Assembly: GCA_023230925.1 (NCBI GenBank)
Contig: JALNWK010000009.1
Span: 8,910 to 72,909, forward strand
Reading direction: 5' to 3'
Length of the DNA: 64,000 nt
Source of the DNA: Limnochordia bacterium
GTDB taxonomy: Bacteria > Bacillota > Limnochordia > DUMW01
Position numbers and translations under genes: made by a program. The notes under the pieces were generated by a model. That model saw only the letters and a list, made by a program, of their open reading frames with translations. It ran no database searches and was not told the origin of the DNA. Shown here in pieces: positions 25,215 through 32,768 of the stretch; position 1 is the stretch's first letter; each line of letters begins with the position of its first letter.

Positions 25215-26246
25215 ATGAGAACAGAGGAATTTTATTACGAACTGCCGAAAGAGCTAATTGCCCAAGCCCCTGCAAAGAGACGGGATGCAGCAAAATTAAT
25301 GGTCGCCAAACGCTGGGGGGAGGGGCTCATCCACAGTACCTTCGCGAATCTACCTGATTTCTTGCAGGCGGGGGATCTGCTGGTCCTAAACGACTCCAAA
25401 GTCTTACCAGCACGTCTTCTCGGCAGAAGACCCGATACCCTGGGTCGCGTGGAGTTGTTACTCCTCTCACCTGTTGAAGGACAGACTTGGCAGGTTTTGA
25501 TGAAGCGGGCCAAACGGGTTAAACTCGGGGAACGACTTATTTTTGGCCAAGGGGAATTGATGGGCACAGTTGTGGCCAAAGAGGATGAGGGTAAGGGGAT
25601 TGTGGAGTTTGAAAGTTGTGAGCCCTTAATGGATGCTTTCGCTAAGGTGGGACAGGTGCCCCTTCCGCCCTATATTACCCGGGATCCCTTTGCCATGGAT
25701 CGGGAAAGATATCAGACGGTCTATGCTAAGGAACTAGGCTCCGCGGCGGCGCCGACCGCAGGCTTGCATTTCACCAAAGAACTTCTTCGCCGGATTGAGG
25801 CTAAAGGAGTTGGTATTACCGCATTGACCCTGCATATTGGCCTAGGTACCTTCCGTCCGGTGCAAACGGAGAAGATTGAAGATCATAAGATGCACGCAGA
25901 GTTTTTCGAGATAAGTAAGGATTGTGCTAGCCTAATTAACAAGACGAAAGGGCAAGGTGGCCGGGTGATTGCTGTGGGGACAACTGTGGCACGCACCCTA
26001 GAGGCCGTTAGCCAAACCCATGGTAAGGTTTGTCAGGCATCGGGCTGGACGGACATTTTTATTTACCCTGGGTATGAGTTTAAGGTAATCGATGGGTTGA
26101 TCACAAACTTCCATTTGCCCTGTTCGACGTTGCTGATGCTAGTCTGTGCTTTTGGCGGAACCAAGTTTATGCTAGATGCATACCAACTGGCTGTTGATGA
26201 GAAATATGCATTTTACAGCTACGGCGATGGGATGCTGATTATCTAA
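25215..26246 (+). CDS. queA: S-adenosylmethionine:tRNA ribosyltransferase-isomerase QueA
   Basis: 343 residues. Adds the epoxycyclopentane precursor to 7-aminomethyl-7-deazaguanine in tRNA during queuosine synthesis. Landmarks: FYYELPKELIAQ, LLVLNDSKVLPARLLGRR, GSAAAPTAGLHFT, LHIGLGTFRPV and TNFHLPCSTLLMLVCAF. Starts 2 nt after era and precedes tgt by 16 nt, forming the queA-tgt pair that acts in consecutive steps. Confidence 0.97.
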   Translation: MRTEEFYYELPKELIAQAPAKRRDAAKLMVAKRWGEGLIHSTFANLPDFLQAGDLLVLNDSKVLPARLLGRRPDTLGRVELLLLSPVEGQTWQVLMKRAKRVKLGERLIFGQGELMGTVVAKEDEGKGIVEFESCEPLMDAFAKVGQVPLPPYITRDPFAMDRERYQTVYAKELGSAAAPTAGLHFTKELLRRIEAKGVGITALTLHIGLGTFRPVQTEKIEDHKMHAEFFEISKDCASLINKTKGQGGRVIAVGTTVARTLEAVSQTHGKVCQASGWTDIFIYPGYEFKVIDGLITNFHLPCSTLLMLVCAFGGTKFMLDAYQLAVDEKYAFYSYGDGMLII

Positions 26247-26262
26247 ACGGGGGAGAGCGTTC

Positions 26263-27369
26263 TTGAGTTTTCAGTTATTGGGTACATGCAGTCAAACCAG
26301 GGCTCGTCTTGGTGTATTGACCACGGCGCACAGTCAGATTGAAACCCCAGTGTTTATGCCTGTGGGGACTCAGGCTACGGTTAAGACTGTATCCCCCGAG
26401 GAACTACAAACCTTGGGCTTTCAGATTATCTTGGCTAACACGTATCATTTGTACCTACGGCCTGGTGATGAACTAATCGCGCGCTTAGGCGGGTTACATC
26501 GGTTCATGAGTTGGCCGAGGAGTATACTTACCGATAGCGGTGGTTTCCAGGTGTTTAGCCTGAGCAAATTGCGCAAAATCGAAGATGAGGGTGTTACCTT
26601 TAGATCCCATCTTGATGGGAGTAAGCATTTTATCGGTTCCGAGCAATCCATAGCCATCCAACAGAACCTGGGGGCGGATATTTGCATGGCCTTTGATGAA
26701 TGCGCGCCGTACCCTATTGATGAGGATTATGCCAAGGAGGCCCTAGAGCGAACGACCCGTTGGGCAAAACGGTGCAAAAATGCAAAAACCCGGGAGGACC
26801 AGCTGCTTTTTGGAATTGTGCAAGGCAGCACCTATGCCCAGCTGCGTCAGGAAAGCGCCAAGCAGATTGTTGATTTGGACTTTCCCGGCTATGCCATTGG
26901 CGGGCTAAGCGTAGGTGAACCTAAGGGGGTTATGCACGAAATGCTTGATGTGACCGTGCCCATGCTACCGGAGGAACGGCCCCGTTATCTGATGGGCGTG
27001 GGCTCACCCGATGATCTAGTGGAAGGGGTGGCCCGGGGGATCGACATGTTCGATTGTGTATTGCCTACTCGCCTAGGAAGACATGGTACGATTTTTATGC
27101 CGGAGGGGAAACTTGTCATTCGGAATGCAGAGTACCAAGCGGATCCTGCTCCGATGGATCCGGAATGTGGTTGTTGGGCGTGTCGCAATTTTTCCCGGGC
27201 GTATGTCCGGCATTTACTCAAAACTAATGAGGTTTTGGGTATTCGTCTGACTACGTACCATAACCTGTATTTCCTAGGACAGTTAATGGCAAGAATAAGA
27301 GAGAGCCTTATGCAGGGGGAGTTCCCTAGATTTTATCGGGAGTTTAAGGAGCGATGGTCTTTAGCTTAA
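26263..27369 (+). CDS. tgt: Queuine tRNA-ribosyltransferase (TGT)
   Basis: 368-residue tRNA-guanine transglycosylase exchanging G34 for preQ1. Catalytic region LTDSGGFQVFSL, nucleophile Asp region GIDMFDCVLPTRLGRHG, and zinc site CGCWACRNFSRAYVRHLL. TTG start at 26263 behind GGGGGAG. Downstream is yajC, as in most bacteria. Confidence 0.97.
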   Translation: MSFQLLGTCSQTRARLGVLTTAHSQIETPVFMPVGTQATVKTVSPEELQTLGFQIILANTYHLYLRPGDELIARLGGLHRFMSWPRSILTDSGGFQVFSLSKLRKIEDEGVTFRSHLDGSKHFIGSEQSIAIQQNLGADICMAFDECAPYPIDEDYAKEALERTTRWAKRCKNAKTREDQLLFGIVQGSTYAQLRQESAKQIVDLDFPGYAIGGLSVGEPKGVMHEMLDVTVPMLPEERPRYLMGVGSPDDLVEGVARGIDMFDCVLPTRLGRHGTIFMPEGKLVIRNAEYQADPAPMDPECGCWACRNFSRAYVRHLLKTNEVLGIRLTTYHNLYFLGQLMARIRESLMQGEFPRFYREFKERWSLA

Positions 27370-27444
27370 TAAGGGTTTTTACGATTAAGCTAGATGAGTA
27401 TAACAATAAAGAAGCAGGAAAGACAAAACGAGGGGGACTGCAAT

Positions 27445-27744
27445 TTGATGGTATTCTTAGCTGCAGAAACAACACAAACACCGGTGGGCGGAGGGCTTTG
27501 GGGAAGCCTGCTTTTCTTTGCGCTGATGCTAGGACTTTTCTACATTATGTTGATTCGACCCCAGCAAAAACAGCAGAAGCAAAGGCAAGAGATGATTGAT
27601 GGGTTGAAGAAAGGCGATAAGGTCATCACTGTCGGTGGCATCCATGGTGAGATCGTCAAGATTGACGAAGATGATGTAGTACTGCAGGTGGCAGACAAAG
27701 TGGAAATTAAGATTACCAAAGGTGGAGTGGGCCGGGTCAAGTAA
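27445..27744 (+). CDS. yajC: Preprotein translocase subunit YajC
   Basis: 99-residue single-pass membrane protein associated with SecDF. Contains a TM helix (SLLFFALMLGLFYIMLIRPQ) with the hallmark IRPQQKQQKQRQEM and DGLKKGDKVITVGGIHGEI. The frame is open from 27394, but AGGGGG at 27431-27436 supports the TTG at 27445 (immediately followed by ATG 27448). Confidence 0.93.
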   Translation: MMVFLAAETTQTPVGGGLWGSLLFFALMLGLFYIMLIRPQQKQQKQRQEMIDGLKKGDKVITVGGIHGEIVKIDEDDVVLQVADKVEIKITKGGVGRVK

Positions 27745-27774
27745 GATCTGTCTGCCAAGGATAGGAGATGGAAA

Positions 27775-28437
27775 TTGCGCATAACCTTAAAAACAGTGAA
27801 GGAAAATCAAACGATCAGTGCCTTCCTAAGCCAAGCTGACCAGAACCTAGCTGTACTTGGTTTTACGGAGCATGGTTTTCGTCATGCTAACCTAGTGGCC
27901 CAGATTGCCGGGAATATCCTAGATAGACTGGATTACCCTAAGCGGCAAGTAGAACTGGCGGAGATCGCAGGATACTGCCATGATATTGGCAACTTAGTCA
28001 GTCGGCTAAATCACGGTGGATTTGGAGCTTGTTTGCTATATCCGATTCTAAAGGCGGAAAACATGTCCGATGAGGAATTGGCGATTATTATCTCTGCCGT
28101 GGGCAACCACGAAGAGGATGTGGGTAGCGCGGTGACGCCGGTGTCTGCTGCTTTGATCTTAGCAGACAAGAGTGATGTGCACCGTACTCGGGTGCGTAAT
28201 CGGGACCAGGCAACGTTTGATATTCATGACCGGGTTAGCTTTGCAGCTGTCCGGTCCTTCGTTAATGTTGATAAGCAAAAGCGCACTATTTCCCTTGAGT
28301 TGAGTATCCAAAGGGAGATTTGCCCTGTGATGGAATACTTCGAGATCTTCCTATCCCGTATGATCATGTGCCGCAGGGCTGCAGAGCTTTTAGATTGTCA
28401 GTTTAAGCTGGAGATCAACGGTGCTTGTCTATTGTGA
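27775..28437 (+). CDS. HD-domain phosphohydrolase of unknown substrate
   Basis: 220-residue HD-superfamily hydrolase. Metal ligands are visible in HGFRHANLVAQIAG, GYCHDIGNLVSRLNHGG and NHEED, with an Asp in LILADKSDVH. TTG start with AGGAG 7 nt upstream. It lies between yajC and secD and probably belongs to the tgt-yajC transcript, because secD has its own promoter immediately downstream. The ligand could be a nucleotide; nothing in the sequence identifies it. Confidence 0.85.
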   Translation: MRITLKTVKENQTISAFLSQADQNLAVLGFTEHGFRHANLVAQIAGNILDRLDYPKRQVELAEIAGYCHDIGNLVSRLNHGGFGACLLYPILKAENMSDEELAIIISAVGNHEEDVGSAVTPVSAALILADKSDVHRTRVRNRDQATFDIHDRVSFAAVRSFVNVDKQKRTISLELSIQREICPVMEYFEIFLSRMIMCRRAAELLDCQFKLEINGACLL

Positions 28438-28453
28438 AGCCACGGTGGCTAAA

Positions 28454-28483
28454 TTGACAAGGCTTAGTGTATAGATTTATAAT
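28454..28483 (+). promoter_or_regulatory. Consensus SigA promoter of secDF
   Basis: TTGACA (28454-28459) and TATAAT (28478-28483), both perfect, with an 18-bp spacer, 73 bp before the secD start. It rules out an in-frame ATG at 28484 as the translation start. Confidence 0.85.
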
Positions 28484-28555
28484 GTGCGTATATATAAAGC
28501 AGGACAAACTAGGAATTTGGGCTTGGTAAGCACACTGGCTAGGAGGAAGCAGAAA

Positions 28556-29767
28556 ATGCACAAGGGAAACCGAATAAGACTTGCGTTGGTCCTTGTTTTA
28601 TTGATCACAGCCGGCCTATTACTATATCGTCTTCCACTGCAGTTTGGTTTAGACTTACAGGGCGGAGTCCACGTGGTCATGAAGGCTCAATCGAGTGACG
28701 ATGTGGAAGTCACCTCAGATTTGATGCAGCGAGTGGTGACCGTAATTGACCGACGAATTAATGCCTTAGGTGTTACAGAACCGGTGATTCAACCAGAGGG
28801 GAATGACCGGGTAATTATTGAACTTCCAGGGGTCCATGATCATCAGGAGGCCCTAAGGGTGATTGGAAAACCAGCCCAACTTGAGATCTGTGATTCCTAC
28901 GGGAATACGGTCTTAACCGGTGCTGATTTGAAAGATGCCCGGCAGAGCTTTGACCGTTTTGGCAAGCCAGCCGTAGCCATCTCCTTTACCAAGGAAGGTG
29001 CGCGCAAGTTTGCCGAAGTTACCGCCAAGTTCATTGGGTTTCAGCTTCCCATCATCCTCGATGGCGAGGTCATTAGTAGTCCCAAAGTGGAGAGTGTGAT
29101 TCCCGATGGAGATGCCATTATTACCGGGAACTTCACTATTGAAAGCGCCAAGGAGTTGGCCCTGCAACTCCGGGCTGGAGCACTGCCCGTGCCCCTTAAG
29201 GTCATGGAAGTGAGAAACGTGGGTCCAAGCTTGGGACAGGAATCCATTGATGCTAGCTTAAAGGCAGGCATTATTGGTGTTATTCTGGTATTACTATATA
29301 TGTTCTTTTACTACAGACTCCCTGGAGCTTTGGCCGATGTGGCCCTTTGTATCTATGTTGTATTAGTATTGGGGATCATGACCGCGGTACGGGCAACCTT
29401 GACCTTACCTGGTATTGCCGGTTTCATCCTTTCCATTGGGATGGCGGTTGATGCTAATGTGATTATCTTTGAACGCATCAAAGATGAAATGAAAGCGGGC
29501 AAGCGACTGAGAGCCGCCGTTGATGCTGGATTTGATCGGGCGCTTCCGGCGATTGCCGATTCGAACATTACCACCCTTATTGTTGCTGTCGTCTTGTTTG
29601 CGCTAGGCAGTGGACCGATTCGTGGCTTTGCGGTAATACTTGGTATCGGTATTCTTACCAGTATGTTTACGGCCATTGTCGTTACTAGGCTGTTAATTAG
29701 CATAGTGGTGGATCGGGATCCGGACAAATTTGCCCGGTATTTTGGCGCAAGGGGGGTTAGTCGATGA
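28556..29767 (+). CDS. secD: Protein translocase subunit SecD
   Basis: 403-residue subunit of the proton-driven SecDF complex. N-terminal TM helix, then FGLDLQGGVHVVM (family signature), the P1 head region with VIELPGVHDHQEA, and C-terminal RND-type TM helices with SIGMAVDANVIIFERIKDE. ATG 28556 is chosen because GGAGG (28542-28546) precedes it and the promoter lies just upstream. The stop overlaps the secF ATG by 4 nt. Split secD/secF genes rather than a fused secDF. Confidence 0.96.
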   Translation: MHKGNRIRLALVLVLLITAGLLLYRLPLQFGLDLQGGVHVVMKAQSSDDVEVTSDLMQRVVTVIDRRINALGVTEPVIQPEGNDRVIIELPGVHDHQEALRVIGKPAQLEICDSYGNTVLTGADLKDARQSFDRFGKPAVAISFTKEGARKFAEVTAKFIGFQLPIILDGEVISSPKVESVIPDGDAIITGNFTIESAKELALQLRAGALPVPLKVMEVRNVGPSLGQESIDASLKAGIIGVILVLLYMFFYYRLPGALADVALCIYVVLVLGIMTAVRATLTLPGIAGFILSIGMAVDANVIIFERIKDEMKAGKRLRAAVDAGFDRALPAIADSNITTLIVAVVLFALGSGPIRGFAVILGIGILTSMFTAIVVTRLLISIVVDRDPDKFARYFGARGVSR

Positions 29768-30654
29768 ATATCGCAAAAAGAAAGAACCTTTGGCTGGGTA
29801 TTGCATTGGTATTTGCCTTGCTTAGTGTAGTACTGCTAAGCACAAAGGGTTTGAACCTAGGCATCGACTTCACCGGGGGGACCCTCATCGAACGGCGCTT
29901 ACCCGTAGTAACCAACGGGGAGGAGCTCCTTGGTCATTTAGCGAAGCTTGAAAACATTGATTTGGGTAAGCCAACGATCCAAATGGCAGGACAGGGTCAA
30001 AATGCCATCATCCGCACTAGACACTTAGAAAACGACGAGATCGATCAGATCGACGCTTTGCTAAAGGAAGTCTATGGCGAGGTTGAAATCCGACGGACAG
30101 AGGTTGTGGGCCCGATTATTGGTGAGGAATTGATCAACAAGGCCCTGTGGTCTTTGACCTTAGCGGCATTGATGATCTTAATCTATATTGGCTTTCGCTT
30201 CGAGTTCACCTTCGGGGTGGCCGCTGTGTTGGCACTATTGCATGATGTGTTGATTACCTGTGGAGTGTTTTCCCTGTTAGGCATGGAGATCAACAGCAAT
30301 TTCGTCGCCGCAATTTTGACCATTGTGGGATACTCCATTAATGATACGATTGTGACCTTCGACCGGATCAGGGAGAACAGGCGCTTTAGCCCAAAGGCTG
30401 ATGTAGGAGAGCTGGTGGAGACTTCTATTTCCCAAAGCCTATCCCGGACGATTAATACGAGTCTGACGACTCTGCTGGTGCTTGTGTCCTTGTTTTTCCT
30501 AGGAGGCAGTTCCATTCGTGATTTCGTCTTCGCCCTAATCCTAGGAGTTCTGGTGGGCACCTTCTCCTCATTGTTTATCGCAAGCCCATTGTGGCTTACG
30601 CTACGGCAGAGGAAGGATGCTTCTACAGGGAAATCTGTTGCTAAAGCCAATTAG
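29764..30654 (+). CDS. secF: Protein translocase subunit SecF
   Basis: 296 residues. SecF signature LGIDFTGGTLIERR, C-terminal TM bundle with VGYSINDTIVTFDRIRENRR and SRTINTSLTTLLVLVSLFFLGG. Overlaps secD by 4 nt and is followed by a strong hairpin, so secD-secF is a two-gene unit. Confidence 0.96.
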   Translation: MNIAKRKNLWLGIALVFALLSVVLLSTKGLNLGIDFTGGTLIERRLPVVTNGEELLGHLAKLENIDLGKPTIQMAGQGQNAIIRTRHLENDEIDQIDALLKEVYGEVEIRRTEVVGPIIGEELINKALWSLTLAALMILIYIGFRFEFTFGVAAVLALLHDVLITCGVFSLLGMEINSNFVAAILTIVGYSINDTIVTFDRIRENRRFSPKADVGELVETSISQSLSRTINTSLTTLLVLVSLFFLGGSSIRDFVFALILGVLVGTFSSLFIASPLWLTLRQRKDASTGKSVAKAN

Positions 30655-30668
30655 TCTGCTCTAGATTG

Positions 30669-30700
30669 GGGGATGGTCGCTGACCATCCCCTTGATATAT
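30669..30700 (+). terminator. Terminator hairpin after secF
   Basis: Perfect 10-bp stem GGGGATGGTC (30669-30678) / GACCATCCCC (30682-30691), loop GCT, followed by a short T/A-rich tail (TTGATATAT). The T-run is weak but stem strength and position favour termination. Confidence 0.75.
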
Positions 30701-30719
30701 CACAAAGAGGGGGAGCTAT

Positions 30720-31037
30720 ATGGCTAGTCTATTCGACCGCTTTTTACTGACTAGTTTAGGTCTTGCTGCGTTGTCCATGGAGAAACTAGAAGAAGTAGTG
30801 AATGACTTCGTTAAACAAGGGCGCATGAGTGTGGATGAGGGGCAAAAACTGGTGGAAGCGGCCCAGGCGCGGTTTACACAAGAAGGACAGGAACTCAGCG
30901 CTAAGGCTTGGGAGAAGCTCGGTGGGATCATGTCTGAGTTAGGCTTTGTGCGCAAGGATGAGCTTAAGGAACTCGAACTGGAACTAGCACAGCTTAAGGA
31001 GCGGGTTTTGGCTTTGGAGAAAGAAAACCCGTCCTAG
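30720..31037 (+). CDS. Phasin-like coiled-coil protein
   Basis: 105 residues resembling the small PhaF/phasin-related family: a short hydrophobic N-terminus (FLLTSLGLAALS), then MEKLEEVVNDFVKQGRMSVDEGQKLVEAA, and a C-terminal coiled coil (LKELELELAQLKERVLALEKE). ATG preceded by AGAGGGGG. It is 18 nt upstream of an ABC1-kinase gene, an arrangement common in Clostridia. Role unknown; in other bacteria such proteins coat polyester granules or bind lipids. Confidence 0.75.
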   Translation: MASLFDRFLLTSLGLAALSMEKLEEVVNDFVKQGRMSVDEGQKLVEAAQARFTQEGQELSAKAWEKLGGIMSELGFVRKDELKELELELAQLKERVLALEKENPS

Positions 31038-31055
31038 AAGATAGGGTGAGGCAGG

Positions 31056-32726
31056 ATGGGTTTGCAGCGTACATACAAACACTTTAGGCGCTATCGTCAG
31101 ATTGCTGAGATTCTGCTCCGCCAAGGATTCGGCTATCTCATTGAGCAGCTAGGGCTTAGGCGTTTCTTACCTTGGTCCAAGAGGGGTTTGGTCCATGCGG
31201 ATCCACAGCCGGATCCTTCCTCTTTAGCTTTTCGAGTTCGTCTGGTGCTAGAATCCCTAGGGCCTACCTTTGTTAAGTTTGGGCAAGTACTAAGTACCCG
31301 TCCTGATTTAGTCTCAAGACAAATGATTCAGGAACTAGAGAAACTCCAGGATAATGTGGAGCCTGTCGCCTTTGAAGAGATGGAAAGGGTCTTGGTCCAG
31401 GAGCTAGGGGGGCCTGTGCTAGAACGGTTTGCCTCCTTTGATACTACGCCCTTGGCTTCCGCATCGTTGGGACAGGTTCATGGGGCAAAGCTGTTTGATG
31501 GTTCCGATGTGGTGGTGAAGGTGCAGCGCCCTGGTATCGAAGGGGTGATGCGTACTGATCTGGAGATTATGCGAGGGTTGGCGGAGATTTATCAGGAGAG
31601 GTTCCAGCCTCCGGGGTTTAGCCCTGTGGAGATTGTTGATGAGTTCGCTGTGGTCTTGCTTGATGAACTGGACTATACCTATGAAGGGACCCAAATGGAG
31701 CGCATGGGTCGGGATGTTGCCCAAAATCCTCGGGTGAGCATTCCGAAGGTGTATTGGGAGCTTACCACCTCCCGGGTCCTAACCATGGACCGCGTCTATG
31801 GGACGAAGATCGACAGGATTGATGAGCTTAAGGCCCGGGGAATCGACTTGAAGCAAACTGCAGAGAATCTGATTGAGGTGTTTTTCGAGCAGGTTTTCCT
31901 TCATGGCTTTTTCCATGGTGACCCCCATCCGGGTAATTTGTTTGTGAACGATGAAGGGGTATTATCCCTTATTGATTTTGGCATGATGGGCTATCTAGAC
32001 GATGATACCCTAGATAGTCTAGTGGGTATCTTCTTCGGTGTGAAAGAGAATGATCCTAAAAAGGTAGTGGCGAACTTCGGCAAAATGGGTATTCTGCCGA
32101 AAGGTGTTGATCTTGCTCCCCTACAGCGCGATGTGTTTTTGCTAGTCAATCGGTACTATGGTGTCCCCTTGAAAGAATTAAGTGTTGGAGATGTCTTCCT
32201 CAGAAGTCTGGATCTAGTCAAGAAGCATCATCTACGGGTACCCGCGGATTTCTCCCTCTTAGTGAAGACCGTTGTCACAGTTGAAGGTTTGGCCCGACAA
32301 CTTGATCCAAATACAAATGTCCTCAAGATACTGGAGTCAATGAGTAAGGAGATGCTCCGGCTTCGCTTTGATCCCATTCGTCTTGGTAAACGGTCCTGGG
32401 AGAGAATGATTAGCTTGACCCAGGCAGCCCCGGGAATTATCCTCTCCTCGGAGCAGTTGCTGGAGAAGCTAAACAAAAACGATCTGGGGATTCATTTTTA
32501 CCACGAGGGGCTGGAAGGATTCATTCACCGGCTGGATATTATTAGTAACCGACTGACCTTTGGATTGATTGTCTCCGCCTTGATTATTGGGTCCTCCCTA
32601 GTACTTCTTTTTGACAAGGGTCCACGGCTTTTGGGTTATCCCATCTTGGGCTTGGCCGGATACTTGCTTGCCGGCTTTATCGGGTTGTGGCTACTTGTAT
32701 CTATTCTTCGCACAGGAAAACTTTAA
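31056..32726 (+). CDS. ubiB: ABC1/UbiB family atypical kinase (AarF)
   Basis: 556-residue membrane-associated protein-kinase-like ATPase. ABC1 hallmarks: FVKFGQVLSTRPDLV (KxGQ helix), the Ala-rich loop ASASLGQVH, VVVKVQRPGI (lysine), FHGDPHPGNLFV and LIDFGMMG (metal binding). Two TM helices lie at the C-terminus (about 496-550). In quinone-making bacteria UbiB aids ubiquinone synthesis; in Bacillota the role is unclear, perhaps lipid or isoprenoid handling. Coupled to the phasin-like gene. Confidence 0.88.
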   Translation: MGLQRTYKHFRRYRQIAEILLRQGFGYLIEQLGLRRFLPWSKRGLVHADPQPDPSSLAFRVRLVLESLGPTFVKFGQVLSTRPDLVSRQMIQELEKLQDNVEPVAFEEMERVLVQELGGPVLERFASFDTTPLASASLGQVHGAKLFDGSDVVVKVQRPGIEGVMRTDLEIMRGLAEIYQERFQPPGFSPVEIVDEFAVVLLDELDYTYEGTQMERMGRDVAQNPRVSIPKVYWELTTSRVLTMDRVYGTKIDRIDELKARGIDLKQTAENLIEVFFEQVFLHGFFHGDPHPGNLFVNDEGVLSLIDFGMMGYLDDDTLDSLVGIFFGVKENDPKKVVANFGKMGILPKGVDLAPLQRDVFLLVNRYYGVPLKELSVGDVFLRSLDLVKKHHLRVPADFSLLVKTVVTVEGLARQLDPNTNVLKILESMSKEMLRLRFDPIRLGKRSWERMISLTQAAPGIILSSEQLLEKLNKNDLGIHFYHEGLEGFIHRLDIISNRLTFGLIVSALIIGSSLVLLFDKGPRLLGYPILGLAGYLLAGFIGLWLLVSILRTGKL

Positions 32727-32768
32727 CATGTTTGCTATCTAGAAAACATAGGGGTGGATCCAAGTCCT

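Noticed and set aside
28484..28555. Upstream in-frame ATG extension of secD
   Set aside because: The ATG abuts the -10 element of the secD promoter, so it would not be transcribed from it; GGAGG supports 28556.
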